Notes: generated by a model from the letters alone, not told the origin. A stretch of 64,000 bases of DNA from Pukyongia salina (GCF_002966125.1 NZ_CP027062.1:620001-684000); one strand, 5' to 3'; positions 35,583-44,987 are shown, counted from the stretch's first letter. Made by a program: numbers and translations.

Positions 35583-36178
35583 TCGTTCCTTTTAAATTGT
35601 TCCAATGTCTTATAAAAGTCCTCTTGAACAGGTCTGTTTTCAGGTATGGATCTAAGTGGTTCCACTTCTCTTAAACTTGCATGGCAATCTGTAGGCAGCT
35701 GCTGATACAATCGGGTTCCGGCAGTTTTCCATTCGATCATTTCATCCGAAACTTCTTTAATTGCCTTCGCCGGGTTTCCAACGATCAACTGCCTCTTTAC
35801 AAATTTCGATTCGGCCTTCACAAAACTCATAGCACCTACAATACATTCATCTCCTATTTCGGAATCATCCATGATAACACTATTCATTCCCACCAGGCAA
35901 TTCCTACCCAGGTTAGCGCCGTGAATTACAGCACCATGTCCCACGTGAGCTCCTTCTTTCAATACTATGCTCTTCCCGGGAAACATATGCACCGTACAAT
36001 TCTCCTGAACATTCACCCCGTCTTCTAATACGATCTCACCCCAATCCCCGCGGATGGCCGCACCCGGACCGATGTAACAGTTCCTGCCAATGATAACGTT
36101 CCCGGTAACGGCCGCCAGCGGATGCACGAAACTGGATTCGTGTATTACCGGTATATGTCCTTTGAAACTGTATATCAT
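35579..36178 (-). CDS. paaY: PaaY-like hexapeptide-repeat protein
   Basis: 199 aa with left-handed beta-helix hexapeptide repeats (VTGNVIIGRNCYIGPGAAIR, GVNVQENCTVHMF, GAHVGHGAVIHGANLGRN) of the gamma-carbonic anhydrase/PaaY type, including the three histidines that would bind metal (HMF, HVGHGAVIHG). PaaY in phenylacetate clusters is a thioesterase that rescues CoA from blocked ring-cleavage intermediates. The C-terminal helix is as expected. Located between the enoyl-CoA hydratase and E2 genes. Confidence 0.88.
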   Translation of the reverse strand: MIYSFKGHIPVIHESSFVHPLAAVTGNVIIGRNCYIGPGAAIRGDWGEIVLEDGVNVQENCTVHMFPGKSIVLKEGAHVGHGAVIHGANLGRNCLVGMNSVIMDDSEIGDECIVGAMSFVKAESKFVKRQLIVGNPAKAIKEVSDEMIEWKTAGTRLYQQLPTDCHASLREVEPLRSIPENRPVQEDFYKTLEQFKRNE

Positions 36179-36201
36179 TAGTAATTCCTGGTATTAGAGG
36201 G

Positions 36202-36954
36202 TTATTTAAATCGTTTTAATGTTTCTTTTGTAAATTCTGAAAGCACCAGCCTTCCGCTAATCGCTGCCCGTTCGGCCAAAAGCTCATCCCAGTCTTCAGT
36301 GCCTTTCCAAAAAACTGCCTTCATTTCCTTCATAGCATCAGGGTTATACGTGCAAAGCTGTTCGGCAAAATTCTGGACGGACTCATCCAGCTTTTCGGTG
36401 GACTCGAACACCTGGGCGTACAATCCTTTTTGCCGGGCCCATTCTGCATCGTAAAAACTGTTGGCATCGATCGCTATTTGCGACATCCCGCTCAATCCTA
36501 ATTTTCGCTCTACTGCAGGACCAACCACAAACGGCCCTATCCCAACGTTCAACTCACTCAACTTGATAGAAGCAAATTTTGTGGCCATACAAAAATCGGT
36601 TGCCGAAGCCACCCCTACGCCTCCACCAACGGTCTTTCCTTGTATTCGCCCTATAATGAACTTAGGGCATTTACGCATGGCGTTTATTACATTGGCGAAA
36701 CCACTAAAGAAGATTCGCCCCGTTTCGGCATCATTAATATTAATTAGTTCCTTGAAACTGGCACCTGCGCAAAAAGTTCGGTCACCTCCACTTTTTAAAA
36801 CGATCACTTTCACCTCATCGTTTGCCCCCGCCCCGCTTATGGTCTCCGCCAATTGAGCCAACAGATCCCCTGGCAAGCTGTTATGAGCCGGATGAAAGAA
36901 TTCGATGGTTGAAATACCGTTGTTTATATCTTCTTTTACGTATGGTGCGGTCAT
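36202..36954 (-). CDS. paaF: Enoyl-CoA hydratase/isomerase family protein (PaaF-like)
   Basis: 250 aa crotonase-fold protein. CoA and oxyanion region: FCAGASFKELIN and GKTVGGGVGVASATDFCMAT, then IKLSELNVGIGPFVVGPAVE. In the paa pathway one crotonase (PaaG) isomerises the ring epoxide and another (PaaF) hydrates 2,3-dehydroadipyl-CoA; since paaG is elsewhere in the operon this one is assigned the PaaF role by elimination. The usual second catalytic Glu position is occupied by P/F context rather than clear EE, so it is less certain than PaaG. It follows paaZ by 12 nt. Confidence 0.7.
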   Translation of the reverse strand: MTAPYVKEDINNGISTIEFFHPAHNSLPGDLLAQLAETISGAGANDEVKVIVLKSGGDRTFCAGASFKELININDAETGRIFFSGFANVINAMRKCPKFIIGRIQGKTVGGGVGVASATDFCMATKFASIKLSELNVGIGPFVVGPAVERKLGLSGMSQIAIDANSFYDAEWARQKGLYAQVFESTEKLDESVQNFAEQLCTYNPDAMKEMKAVFWKGTEDWDELLAERAAISGRLVLSEFTKETLKRFK

Positions 36955-36966
36955 AAAAAATTAGAT

Positions 36967-39462
36967 TTAGATCAGGTCAAATTGTTCGAAATGATGATTC
37001 AGGTGCTTACGTTCCATTAAGTACCATTCAAATCTGTTCAATTCTCCAAAGACAACATTCTTCGTTCGCGCATCAGGATTCGCTTTAAAATATTCTAAAT
37101 ATTCCTGTCTTGCTTCCTTGAATTTAGCTTTGGCAGTCTCGAGGTCCGGATGTCTTAATTGGTGCATCGCAGACTTCTCACGTAATGGGAAATCGTATCC
37201 CCGAGGCATTTTTTCGTAATTATAAAGGGTGGCATGTACTTTTTCCAGGATCTTATCGGGAGTGCTTATCTCGAAATCCTGGATCTCTCCCGATGCTATC
37301 CTGTAGGTATATTCCAAATGTTCTACCATTTGCTGAGGACTTAGATCCCCCCATTTAGGTATCGATTCTTCAGAAAGCTTATCGAGGCATTCATCTATTT
37401 TTTCGGTGGTCATTTCAACAAAGGTGGTTTGTTTCTTCTGAACCATGGTAAGTACGGTTACAATGGCCACCAGCTCATCTTCCGCATCGAAAACCTCCCC
37501 GTACCACTTCACGATACCGCTGGGAAGCTCGGTTCCCCGCTGATCGCGATCGATCTTTTGCTTGCAGGTAAGTCGCACATAGATTGTATCATTGTGATAG
37601 ATCGGGCGTAGGAACCTACAATCCTCTAATCCGTAGTTCGCTGCAACAGGACCTTTATTTGGATAAACAAACAAACCTGCAGCAGCGGCTAGTAGGAAAT
37701 AACCATGAGCGGTCCTCTTTTCGAAGATACTGCCATCCAGGGAAGTGATATCTGTATGAGCATAAAAATGATCCCAGGTTAAGTTGGCAAAATTAACGAT
37801 ATCACCATCTGTGATCGTTCGTTTGTGTGTTTTCAAGGACATGCCGGGTTCAATATCCTCCCAATGATATTTAAAGGGATGTTGTTCGGCTTCCGTGTAG
37901 GCGCCTTTGGGCTGATATATCCCGGTTACCTCCGTAAGTGTGGTGGGTGTTCCCTGTACTGCACATCGCTGTAAGTAATGCTTTACTCCACGCATACCTC
38001 CCATTTCTTCGCCACCCCCGGCTCTACCGGGTCCGCCGTGAATAAGGGTAGGTAAAGGAGAGCCATGGCCAGTACTTAAACGTGCGTTCTCCCTGTTCAG
38101 CACTAATATTCTCCCGTGATGAGATGCCGCGCCAATCACATATTCCTTTGCTATCTTATCATCGAAAGTTGCTATAGAGGAAACCAGAGATCCTTTCCCC
38201 ATCTGTGCTAAAGTAATCGCCTCATTAAGATCTTTATAAGGCATTAACGTACTTACGGGACCAAAGGCTTCTATCACATGGGCAGCCTCATTCTTAAAAG
38301 GATCGTTCTCCCGCAGTAAAATTGGTTTTAGGAACGCACCTTTCTTAGCATCGGCGCCAATCGTTTCCACATTTTCCAGGTCCCCATAAACTATCTCGGC
38401 CGTAGAGGCTATCTTCCCAATCTGTTCTTTTACAGATTGTCGCTGTGCGTCGCTCACTAAAGCACCCATACGCACTTCTTGTAATCTGGGGTCTCCTATT
38501 GTTACCTTATCCAATTGTTTCCCCAACTCGATCTGCACATCTTCCATTAATTTTTCAGGCACAATAATTCGGCGGATCGCGGTACATTTCTGACCCGCTT
38601 TTACCGTCATTTCCTTTCTCACTTCCTTGATAAAGAGATCGAATTCCGGAGTGCCGGGGACAGCGTCTTCGGCTAAAACAGATGCATTCAAAGAATCTGC
38701 CTCCATGGTGAACGGAACAGCTTCCTCTATGATCTGTGGGTGGTTCTTCAGTTTTCGTCCTGTACTTGCCGACCCTGTAAAGGTTACCACATCCTGGGAT
38801 TGGACAGTATCCAGGATATTTCGCGCGGTGCCGCTAATAAGCTGCAGAGAGCCTTCAGGAAGAATTCCGGAAGCAACAATTTCTTTAACAACTGCTTCGG
38901 TTAAGTATGCTGTCTGAGGTGCAGGTAGTACAACTGCCGGCATCCCTGCCATCCAGTTTACGGCGCATTTCTCTAACATTCCCCACACCGGGAAATTAAA
39001 TGCATTGATGTGTACTACTACCCCTTGCCTTGGCACCATGATATGATGTGCCATAAAGCGACCTCCTCGGGAAAGGTCGATAGGTTCTCCTTCCACATGA
39101 TACGACTGATTGGGAAACAATTTCCTCAAAGAGGCATTGGCAAAAAGATTTCCGAAGCCTCCTTCAATATCGATCCAGCTATCTACTTTGGTCGCGCCAG
39201 TACGATAGCTAAGTTCGTAGAATTGATCTTTTTTCTTAGTGAGATATAAGGCCAGTTTTTTCAGCATTAACCCTCGCTGTTGAAAAGTCATTTTCCGGAG
39301 TGTTTCTCCTTTTTCCCTTCCATACTGAAGAATGGACGGGATATCCAGGCCTTCCACCGTTACGGAAGTGAACTGTTCTCCTGTTACCGAATCGAATACC
39401 GGAGAACCGTCACCAGTCCCGTCTACCCATTGCCCTGTAACATAATGTTGTGTTTTATTCAT
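36967..39462 (-). CDS. paaZ: PaaZ bifunctional oxepin-CoA hydrolase/aldehyde dehydrogenase with extra DinB-like domain
   Basis: 831 aa. Residues of about 1-520 are the aldehyde dehydrogenase domain (INAFNFPVWGMLEKCAVNWM, FTGSASTGRKL, catalytic Cys in VKAGQKCTAIRRI). Residues of about 540-680 are the MaoC/hot-dog oxepin-CoA hydrolase domain (ANLTWDHFYAHTDITSLDGS). Together they open and oxidise the oxepin ring. The usual PaaZ is about 680 aa; here about 140 more residues follow (PKWGDLSPQQMVEHLEYTYR ... FGELNRFEWYLMERKHLNHH), which look like a DinB/DUF1569-type four-helix bundle with histidines at metal-binding positions. This fusion is worth noting. Confidence 0.92.
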   Translation of the reverse strand: MNKTQHYVTGQWVDGTGDGSPVFDSVTGEQFTSVTVEGLDIPSILQYGREKGETLRKMTFQQRGLMLKKLALYLTKKKDQFYELSYRTGATKVDSWIDIEGGFGNLFANASLRKLFPNQSYHVEGEPIDLSRGGRFMAHHIMVPRQGVVVHINAFNFPVWGMLEKCAVNWMAGMPAVVLPAPQTAYLTEAVVKEIVASGILPEGSLQLISGTARNILDTVQSQDVVTFTGSASTGRKLKNHPQIIEEAVPFTMEADSLNASVLAEDAVPGTPEFDLFIKEVRKEMTVKAGQKCTAIRRIIVPEKLMEDVQIELGKQLDKVTIGDPRLQEVRMGALVSDAQRQSVKEQIGKIASTAEIVYGDLENVETIGADAKKGAFLKPILLRENDPFKNEAAHVIEAFGPVSTLMPYKDLNEAITLAQMGKGSLVSSIATFDDKIAKEYVIGAASHHGRILVLNRENARLSTGHGSPLPTLIHGGPGRAGGGEEMGGMRGVKHYLQRCAVQGTPTTLTEVTGIYQPKGAYTEAEQHPFKYHWEDIEPGMSLKTHKRTITDGDIVNFANLTWDHFYAHTDITSLDGSIFEKRTAHGYFLLAAAAGLFVYPNKGPVAANYGLEDCRFLRPIYHNDTIYVRLTCKQKIDRDQRGTELPSGIVKWYGEVFDAEDELVAIVTVLTMVQKKQTTFVEMTTEKIDECLDKLSEESIPKWGDLSPQQMVEHLEYTYRIASGEIQDFEISTPDKILEKVHATLYNYEKMPRGYDFPLREKSAMHQLRHPDLETAKAKFKEARQEYLEYFKANPDARTKNVVFGELNRFEWYLMERKHLNHHFEQFDLI

Positions 39463-39489
39463 TTTTTCGAAGTCTTTGCTCAGTTCTAC

Positions 39490-40089
39490 TTATTCTATCA
39501 CTCGAATCACCTGTCCGTTTATTTTGCCTTCCACACTTTTAATATATCCGTTCACAACTTTATTCATAGACACCGGGTTATGACCCGGGAAGTAATCTTT
39601 ATATTTTTCATATGCATCCTCTACTACACCAGCCGAAACCGCATTCACCCTAACATTATCAAGTTCGAGAACCACAGCTTTAACAAAGCTATGGATGGCC
39701 CCATTCACCATTGCGGCACTAGTGGTCATTTCAACCGGGTCGTCTGCCAGGATACCTGTGGTTAATGTTATGGAGCCTCCGGGGTTGATAAATTCCTTTC
39801 CAACCTTCACCAGGTTTACCTGTCCCATTAATTTGCTTTTTATACCTACATAGAAATCTTCTTCACTCAATTTGTCGAAATGATCCCACTTTGCTTCCCC
39901 TGCAATGCAAACCACAGCGTCCAATTTCCCAACCGAATCGAACATGCGACGAACCGATTCCAAATCGGCAATATCGACCGTAACATCACCCGATGTTCTT
40001 CCGGCAATGATCACTTCATGCTTCTCCTCCAACCGCGATGTGACCGTACGCCCTATAGTTCCGTTTCCACCTATAATTAGTATTCTCAT
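39490..40089 (-). CDS. SDR-fold protein lacking the YxxxK catalytic motif
   Basis: 199 aa, a short Rossmann protein: MRILIIGGNGTIGRTVTSRL holds the GxxGxxG nucleotide-binding motif and DVTVDIADLESVRRMF the acidic residue after beta-2. Substrate-binding and catalytic half: VCIAGEAKWDHF, GGSITLTTGILAD, then SAAMVNGAIHSFVKAVVLEL. Aligned with ordinary SDRs, the YxxxK pair falls on Ala and Asn, so normal redox catalysis is unlikely. Found between thiolase and paaZ genes, 3 nt from the thiolase stop. Role in the operon unknown; possible non-redox or regulatory function. Confidence 0.75.
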   Translation of the reverse strand: MRILIIGGNGTIGRTVTSRLEEKHEVIIAGRTSGDVTVDIADLESVRRMFDSVGKLDAVVCIAGEAKWDHFDKLSEEDFYVGIKSKLMGQVNLVKVGKEFINPGGSITLTTGILADDPVEMTTSAAMVNGAIHSFVKAVVLELDNVRVNAVSAGVVEDAYEKYKDYFPGHNPVSMNKVVNGYIKSVEGKINGQVIRVIE

Positions 40090-40092
40090 TAA

Positions 40093-41304
40093 TTACAAAT
40101 TTGGGTTTTCAATGATCGCTGCATATCCTTGGCCTACACCTACGCACATAGTGATCAAGGCATATCGTTTGTTCTGTTGTTGTAATTCCAGCGCGGCAGA
40201 ATAGGCTATCCGAGCTCCGGTTACGCCCAGGGGATGTCCAATAGCGATGGAACCACCGTTAGGATTGATCCTGGGATCGTCGTCTGCCAGACCCCATTCT
40301 CTAATGCATGCAAGGGCTTGAGACGCAAATGCTTCATTTAATTCGATAACATCTATATCGTCCATGGATAATCCTGCTTTGGAAAGCGCTTTGTTCGAGG
40401 CCTCTACGGGTCCAATACCCATGATCCTGGGCTCGACGCCAACAACCGCAGAACTTACGATCCTCGCAAGGGGCTTGAGATCGTATTTTTTTAAGGCTTC
40501 TTCAGAAGCAATGATGGTCGCAGCAGCACCGTCGTTCAGGCCCGAACTATTTCCTGCAGTCACACTGCCATCTTTTTTGAACGCCGGTCTCAGTTTCGCC
40601 AGAATTTCTTTGGTAGTTGCAGGTTTCACAAATTCATCTTCAGAAAAGATTATGGGATCCTTTTTTCGCTGTGGGATCACCACATCTACTATTTCCATGC
40701 CCAACCTCCCGTTTTGTTGCGCTTTTGTCGCTTTCATCTGACTCCAATAGGCAAATGCATCCTGATCTTCCCGAGTGATCTTGTATTTTTCTACCAGGTT
40801 CTCGGCAGTATTTCCCATTCCATCGGTTCCGTATAGCTCATGCATCTTTGCGTTCACAAAGCGCCAACCAAAACTGGAATCGTACATCTTGGCGTCGTTT
40901 CCGTAGGCCGATGACGGTTTCGCGATCACATAAGGTCCGCGTGTCATGTTTTCAACTCCTCCCGCAATGAAAAGATCGCCATCTCCAGCTTTAATCGCTC
41001 TATTGGCGTGAATAATAGCTGAGAGCCCGCTGCTGCACAGTCTGTTGACTGTTTCACCGGGAACGGTGAATGGCAGTCCGGCCAGCAGCAGCGCCATACG
41101 AGCAACATTCCTGTTATCTTCCCCCGCCTGATTCGCACATCCCATGATCACATCGTCATAATCTTCCATAGGAATATTGGGGTTCCTTTTGGTAACTTCC
41201 TCAATTACCAGGGCCCCCAGATCGTCTGTTCTCACCTGGCTAAGGGTACCTTTATAATTCCCTATAGGGGTTCTTATTCCGTCAATTATAAATGCATCTT
41301 TCAT
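40093..41304 (-). CDS. paaJ: 3-Oxoadipyl-CoA thiolase
   Basis: 403 aa from the ATG at 41304 (MKDAFIIDGIRTPIGNYKGT); the longer frame to 41349 is unlikely because the family starts here. Thiolase motifs: NRLCSSGLSAIIHANRAIKA with the nucleophilic Cys near 90, MNVNGGSIAIGHPLG-like NPNGGSIAIGHPLGVTGARI, and ALITMCVGVGQG with the second Cys. It cleaves 3-oxoadipyl-CoA to succinyl-CoA and acetyl-CoA at the end of the phenylacetate pathway. The same enzyme type is called PcaF in protocatechuate clusters; context favours PaaJ. Confidence 0.93.
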   Translation of the reverse strand: MKDAFIIDGIRTPIGNYKGTLSQVRTDDLGALVIEEVTKRNPNIPMEDYDDVIMGCANQAGEDNRNVARMALLLAGLPFTVPGETVNRLCSSGLSAIIHANRAIKAGDGDLFIAGGVENMTRGPYVIAKPSSAYGNDAKMYDSSFGWRFVNAKMHELYGTDGMGNTAENLVEKYKITREDQDAFAYWSQMKATKAQQNGRLGMEIVDVVIPQRKKDPIIFSEDEFVKPATTKEILAKLRPAFKKDGSVTAGNSSGLNDGAAATIIASEEALKKYDLKPLARIVSSAVVGVEPRIMGIGPVEASNKALSKAGLSMDDIDVIELNEAFASQALACIREWGLADDDPRINPNGGSIAIGHPLGVTGARIAYSAALELQQQNKRYALITMCVGVGQGYAAIIENPNL

Positions 41305-41369
41305 TCGTTCAATTTTTCTTTGCCCACCGCTATTTGGACGGCTTATCATTATAGGGCTTTATTTCAGTT

Positions 41370-41777
41370 TTACTCCCAGTCTTTAGCTGTTCTGTAGACC
41401 ACTCCTTTAAAAAGTGCGACCATTTCATCACCTCTTTTTACTTCAATAACATTAAAGCCTAATTTAGTTTTTGTCACGTCGATCACAGCTTCCGCTATCA
41501 AGTAATCTCCGGCTTCCACGGCCTCGATATGATTTATAGAAGTTTCTATGGAAACGGCAAATTTTCCATGGGTGTTGGCAGCAAAACCAAAGGCAGTATC
41601 GGCAAGCGCGTATGTAATTCCGCCATGTGCCTTACCCATACTATTTAGCATCTCCTCCCGCACGGTCATGGCCACTCTGCATCTTCCTATCTCACACTCC
41701 AGGATCTCTATACCCAACCAGCTACTGAACGGGTCCAGAGATAGCATCTTATAGGGTATGGATGTTCCTTCCATCAT
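41370..41777 (-). CDS. paaI: PaaI hot-dog thioesterase
   Basis: 135 aa hot-dog fold acyl-CoA thioesterase. The pattern MLNSMGKAHGGITYALADTA contains the HGG and Asp of the 4HBT family, and ETSINHIEAVEAGDYLIAEA follows. PaaI hydrolyses ring-hydroxylated phenylacetyl-CoA and protects the CoA pool. It abuts paaH on the same strand. Confidence 0.9.
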   Translation of the reverse strand: MMEGTSIPYKMLSLDPFSSWLGIEILECEIGRCRVAMTVREEMLNSMGKAHGGITYALADTAFGFAANTHGKFAVSIETSINHIEAVEAGDYLIAEAVIDVTKTKLGFNVIEVKRGDEMVALFKGVVYRTAKDWE

Positions 41778-41778
41778 T

Positions 41779-42939
41779 TTAAAAAAATGAATTTTGTTCT
41801 TTATTCATTCGGCGTAAAAGCGGACTACACCTGTACCGGTCCTCCCGGTATTCCTCGTATAAAGCATCCAGCTTCATTACGCACCAGTCTATTCCTTTCT
41901 CGTCTGCCCAGGCCAATAAACCTTTAGGGTAATTCACGCCCTTGGTCATAGCATTATCTATATCCTCGGCCGATGCTATGTTCCAGAACAATGCGTCCGC
42001 GGCTTCATTGATAAGCATTACAAGTACCCGATCGAAAATTTTCTGGGCAAGACCAACATCCTCATTTGGCTTAGGATTTACTGCACCTTCTTTATAATTA
42101 TAATATCCTTTTCCTGTTTTTCGTCCCAGAAAACCGGCTTCGCTCAATCGTTTCTGTGTAAAGGACGGTTTGTACCTCGGATCGTAATAAAAGGCTTCGA
42201 AGACAGTCTCTGTAACAGTATAATTGATATCATTTCCTATAAAATCCATTAATTCAAAAGGACCCATTCTAAACCCTCCCAGCGATCTCATAGCCCAGTC
42301 TATGGTGGCAAAATCTGCAATTCCCTCTTCATAGATGCGCAGGGATTCACCATAAAATGGTCTGGCTACACGGTTTACGATAAATCCTGGGGTGTCCTTG
42401 GTAACCGCTATTGTCTTACCCCAGTTGCTTATATTTTTAATGGTGCTTTTTAAAGTATTTTCTGAAGTCTGTACCGCAGGAATCACCTCTACCAACTTCA
42501 TGAGGGGTGCGGGATTGAAAAAATGAATCCCGATACATCGCTTTGGATTATCGAGGGAAGATGCAATAGACGCAATGGAAAGCGAAGAGGTATTAGTAGC
42601 AATGATGGCATCTTTGGCGACTATCTTTTGTAGTTTCTGAAATAGCTCCTTCTTGATCTGCAAATCTTCGATGATCGCTTCGATGATCAGTTCCGAATTC
42701 GCCAAACTTTCGAGACTGCTTACATATTTTATATTATCGCGGATCCTCGACTTTTCACTTTCGTCTATCCGGCCTTTTTCGATCAACCTGTTTAGTATTT
42801 TCGCCAGGGAATCCTCTGCTTTTCTCAGGGCATCCGGATTAGCATCATAGATACACACCATACACCCAGCAGTTGCTGCAACCTGTGCGATGCCACTACC
42901 CATAGTACCAGAGCCTATTATACCTACCGTTTCGATCAT
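41779..42939 (-). CDS. paaH: 3-Hydroxyadipyl-CoA dehydrogenase
   Basis: 386 aa with N-terminal NAD-binding fold (VGIIGSGTMGSGIAQVAATA, IYDANPDAL) and catalytic His in GIHFFNPAPLMKLVEV, then a helical C-terminal domain (TPGFIVNRVARPFYGESLRI, MRSLGGFRMGPFELMDFIGN, RKTGKGYYNY). It oxidises 3-hydroxyadipyl-CoA to 3-oxoadipyl-CoA. Length is shorter than the two-domain E. coli PaaH of about 475 aa because the second C-terminal repeat is shortened. Adjacent to paaG and paaI with no gaps to speak of. Confidence 0.92.
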   Translation of the reverse strand: MIETVGIIGSGTMGSGIAQVAATAGCMVCIYDANPDALRKAEDSLAKILNRLIEKGRIDESEKSRIRDNIKYVSSLESLANSELIIEAIIEDLQIKKELFQKLQKIVAKDAIIATNTSSLSIASIASSLDNPKRCIGIHFFNPAPLMKLVEVIPAVQTSENTLKSTIKNISNWGKTIAVTKDTPGFIVNRVARPFYGESLRIYEEGIADFATIDWAMRSLGGFRMGPFELMDFIGNDINYTVTETVFEAFYYDPRYKPSFTQKRLSEAGFLGRKTGKGYYNYKEGAVNPKPNEDVGLAQKIFDRVLVMLINEAADALFWNIASAEDIDNAMTKGVNYPKGLLAWADEKGIDWCVMKLDALYEEYREDRYRCSPLLRRMNKEQNSFF

Positions 42940-43722
42940 TTAATTTCCTTTAAATTTTGGCTTTCGTTTTTCCACAAAGGCTGCCACACCCTCGGCATAA
43001 TCTTCGGTTTGAGCCGACGCAATTTGCAATTTAGATTCCATCGATAATTGTTCTTCTAAGGTGTTTTCCATAGAAGCATTGAGTAATTGCTTAGTGTAGC
43101 CCAGAGCTTTTGTAGGCATCATTGCAAGCGTTGATGAAATTTCCTTAATGGTTTCAGAAAAACTATCCTGCGACACTACCTTATAAACCATCCCCAATCG
43201 TTCTGCTTCTTCGGCACTTACTTTATCTCCTAACATCATTAGGGCAGATGCTTTCTGAAATCCAATCAGCCGGGGTAAAAAGAAAGTTCCGGCGCTATCC
43301 GGAACCAACCCAATTTTGCTAAACGCCTGAATAAAAGCAGCACCTTCAACCGCAATAACGATATCACAGGCTAGTGCGATATTAGCACCGGCTCCCGCTG
43401 CCACCCCATTCACGGCTGCGATGATGGGTTTATTTATCGCACGAATTCTCCTAATAATGGGATTGTAATGTTCTTCAAGTATTTTCCTGAATCCGGGGTT
43501 CAATTCGGGAGAAGTCACTTCTTTAAGGTCTTGTCCGGCACAAAATGCCTTTCCATTCCCAGTGATCACAATGGCGCGGATGTTTTGATCGGCTTCACAT
43601 TGGTCGAGTTCAGATTGAAATAAGAGTGCCATTTCGCGGTTAAAACTGTTAAAAACCTCAGGTCTGTTAAGTCTTAGCCAGGCTACTCCATTTTCTATTT
43701 CCTTCTGAATATATGTACTCAT
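42940..43722 (-). CDS. paaG: 1,2-Epoxyphenylacetyl-CoA isomerase
   Basis: 260 aa crotonase-family protein. FCAGQDLKEVTSPELN and NGVAAGAGANIALACDIVIA provide the CoA site and oxyanion hole; LVPDSAGTFFLPRLIG carries the Asp typical of PaaG in place of the hydratase Glu. It isomerises the ring 1,2-epoxide of phenylacetyl-CoA to the oxepin form. Lies between paaD and paaH. Confidence 0.92.
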   Translation of the reverse strand: MSTYIQKEIENGVAWLRLNRPEVFNSFNREMALLFQSELDQCEADQNIRAIVITGNGKAFCAGQDLKEVTSPELNPGFRKILEEHYNPIIRRIRAINKPIIAAVNGVAAGAGANIALACDIVIAVEGAAFIQAFSKIGLVPDSAGTFFLPRLIGFQKASALMMLGDKVSAEEAERLGMVYKVVSQDSFSETIKEISSTLAMMPTKALGYTKQLLNASMENTLEEQLSMESKLQIASAQTEDYAEGVAAFVEKRKPKFKGN

Positions 43723-43726
43723 ATTT

Positions 43727-44230
43727 TTACTTTAAACATTTAAAATAATCGAAAGGCTCCATACAATCTTCACATTGAAAAAGAGCTTTACAGGCGGTGG
43801 AACCAAACTGACTTACAAGTCGTGTATGTGTACTTCCACAGTTGGTGCATTTCACCAGGGGTTTATTTCCCAGCAAAGCCTCCTTGTCTGCAGTCTCCTC
43901 TAAAGGTGCCGCAATCCCATAGGCTTCCATTTTACGTTTTCCCTCTTCGCTGATCCAGTCTGTAGACCAGGCAGGGGCCAACACCAATGTAATTTCGGCT
44001 TTCATCCCTCTCTTTAAAAAAGCGGCCTTGATATCATCGCCTATCACGTCCATGGCCGGGCACCCGGAGTAGGTAGGTGTGAGTTTAATCATCACCTTCC
44101 CGTTTCTTATTACCGCTTCTCTAATAACACCCAGATCCAAAACCGTTAGCACCGGGATCTCCGGGTCTGCCACCTCATCCAGGATTGGAATAAGTTCTGC
44201 GTCGATATTGGGATGCAGGTCGATCATCAT
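43727..44230 (-). CDS. paaD: Phenylacetyl-CoA epoxidase subunit PaaD
   Basis: 167 aa. N-terminal MIP18/DUF59-type fold (LDEVADPEIPVLTVLDLGVI, LTPTYSGCPAMDVIGDDI) followed by a cysteine-rich C-terminal zinc ribbon (CTNCGSTHTR, ACKALFQCEDC, YFKC). PaaD is needed for maturation or function of the PaaABCE monooxygenase, probably in metal centre assembly. It is 1 nt from paaC. Confidence 0.95.
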   Translation of the reverse strand: MMIDLHPNIDAELIPILDEVADPEIPVLTVLDLGVIREAVIRNGKVMIKLTPTYSGCPAMDVIGDDIKAAFLKRGMKAEITLVLAPAWSTDWISEEGKRKMEAYGIAAPLEETADKEALLGNKPLVKCTNCGSTHTRLVSQFGSTACKALFQCEDCMEPFDYFKCLK

Positions 44231-44231
44231 A

Positions 44232-44987
44232 TTACCAGGTCATATTAGGATAGGTACGCTGCATATATTGCAATTCGGTTAAAATGTACCCCATATGTTC
44301 CGTATGAATCCCTTGTTTTCCACCTCTTTTGGAGTATGGGTTATCGGGTATTGTTAGGGTTGCTTCTTCAAGAACTTCTGAAATTTGTTTGTAGTAGTCA
44401 TCTTTCAAAGTTGTCATATCCACACCAATCCCTTGATCTGCTATCTTTTTATCCGAATCTGTCATATCGAAAAGTTCATCGGTATAAGGCCAGAAATGAT
44501 CGATAGCTTCCTGTATATTTTGTTTACTTTCATCTGTTCCATCACCCAGGCGTTTTAGCCAATCGCCAGAAAAACGTTTGTGATAGCTCACTTCCTTCAC
44601 TCCTTTTCTCGCAATTGCCACCAGCATTTCGTCCTTACTATGTTGTAAGGCGTTCATTAACTGAAGATGGTAAACATCGAACAGGAATTGCCTGGCAATT
44701 ACATGTCCAAAATGAGTATTGGGCTGCTCTACCAGAAGTACATTTTTATAATCCCTTTCGTTGCGAAGCATGGCAATATCATCCTCGGTTCTTCCATCAC
44801 CAGCTATTTTAGCCGCGTATTGATAATAACTTCGTGTTTGCCCGAACAGATCCAGGGCAATATTGGTAAGTGCTATATCGGTTTCCAGATTAGGTCCGTG
44901 ACCACATAGCTCACCTAAACGCTGCCCTAGAATAAGTGAATTATCTGCTACTCCGAGTATATAATTGTATAGGTCCTGATCTTTCAT
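44232..44987 (-). CDS. paaC: Phenylacetyl-CoA epoxidase subunit PaaC
   Basis: 251 aa ferritin-like helical protein, structural partner of PaaA. Recognisable: LGVADNSLILGQRLGELCGHGP (pattern shortened here), IALDLFGQTRSYYQYAAKI, FLFDVYHLQLMNAL, KGVKEVSYHKRFSGDWLKRL and THTEHMGYILTELQYMQRTYP-type ending. It lacks a full diiron site, as expected for PaaC. Abuts paaB. Confidence 0.95.
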   Translation of the reverse strand: MKDQDLYNYILGVADNSLILGQRLGELCGHGPNLETDIALTNIALDLFGQTRSYYQYAAKIAGDGRTEDDIAMLRNERDYKNVLLVEQPNTHFGHVIARQFLFDVYHLQLMNALQHSKDEMLVAIARKGVKEVSYHKRFSGDWLKRLGDGTDESKQNIQEAIDHFWPYTDELFDMTDSDKKIADQGIGVDMTTLKDDYYKQISEVLEEATLTIPDNPYSKRGGKQGIHTEHMGYILTELQYMQRTYPNMTW

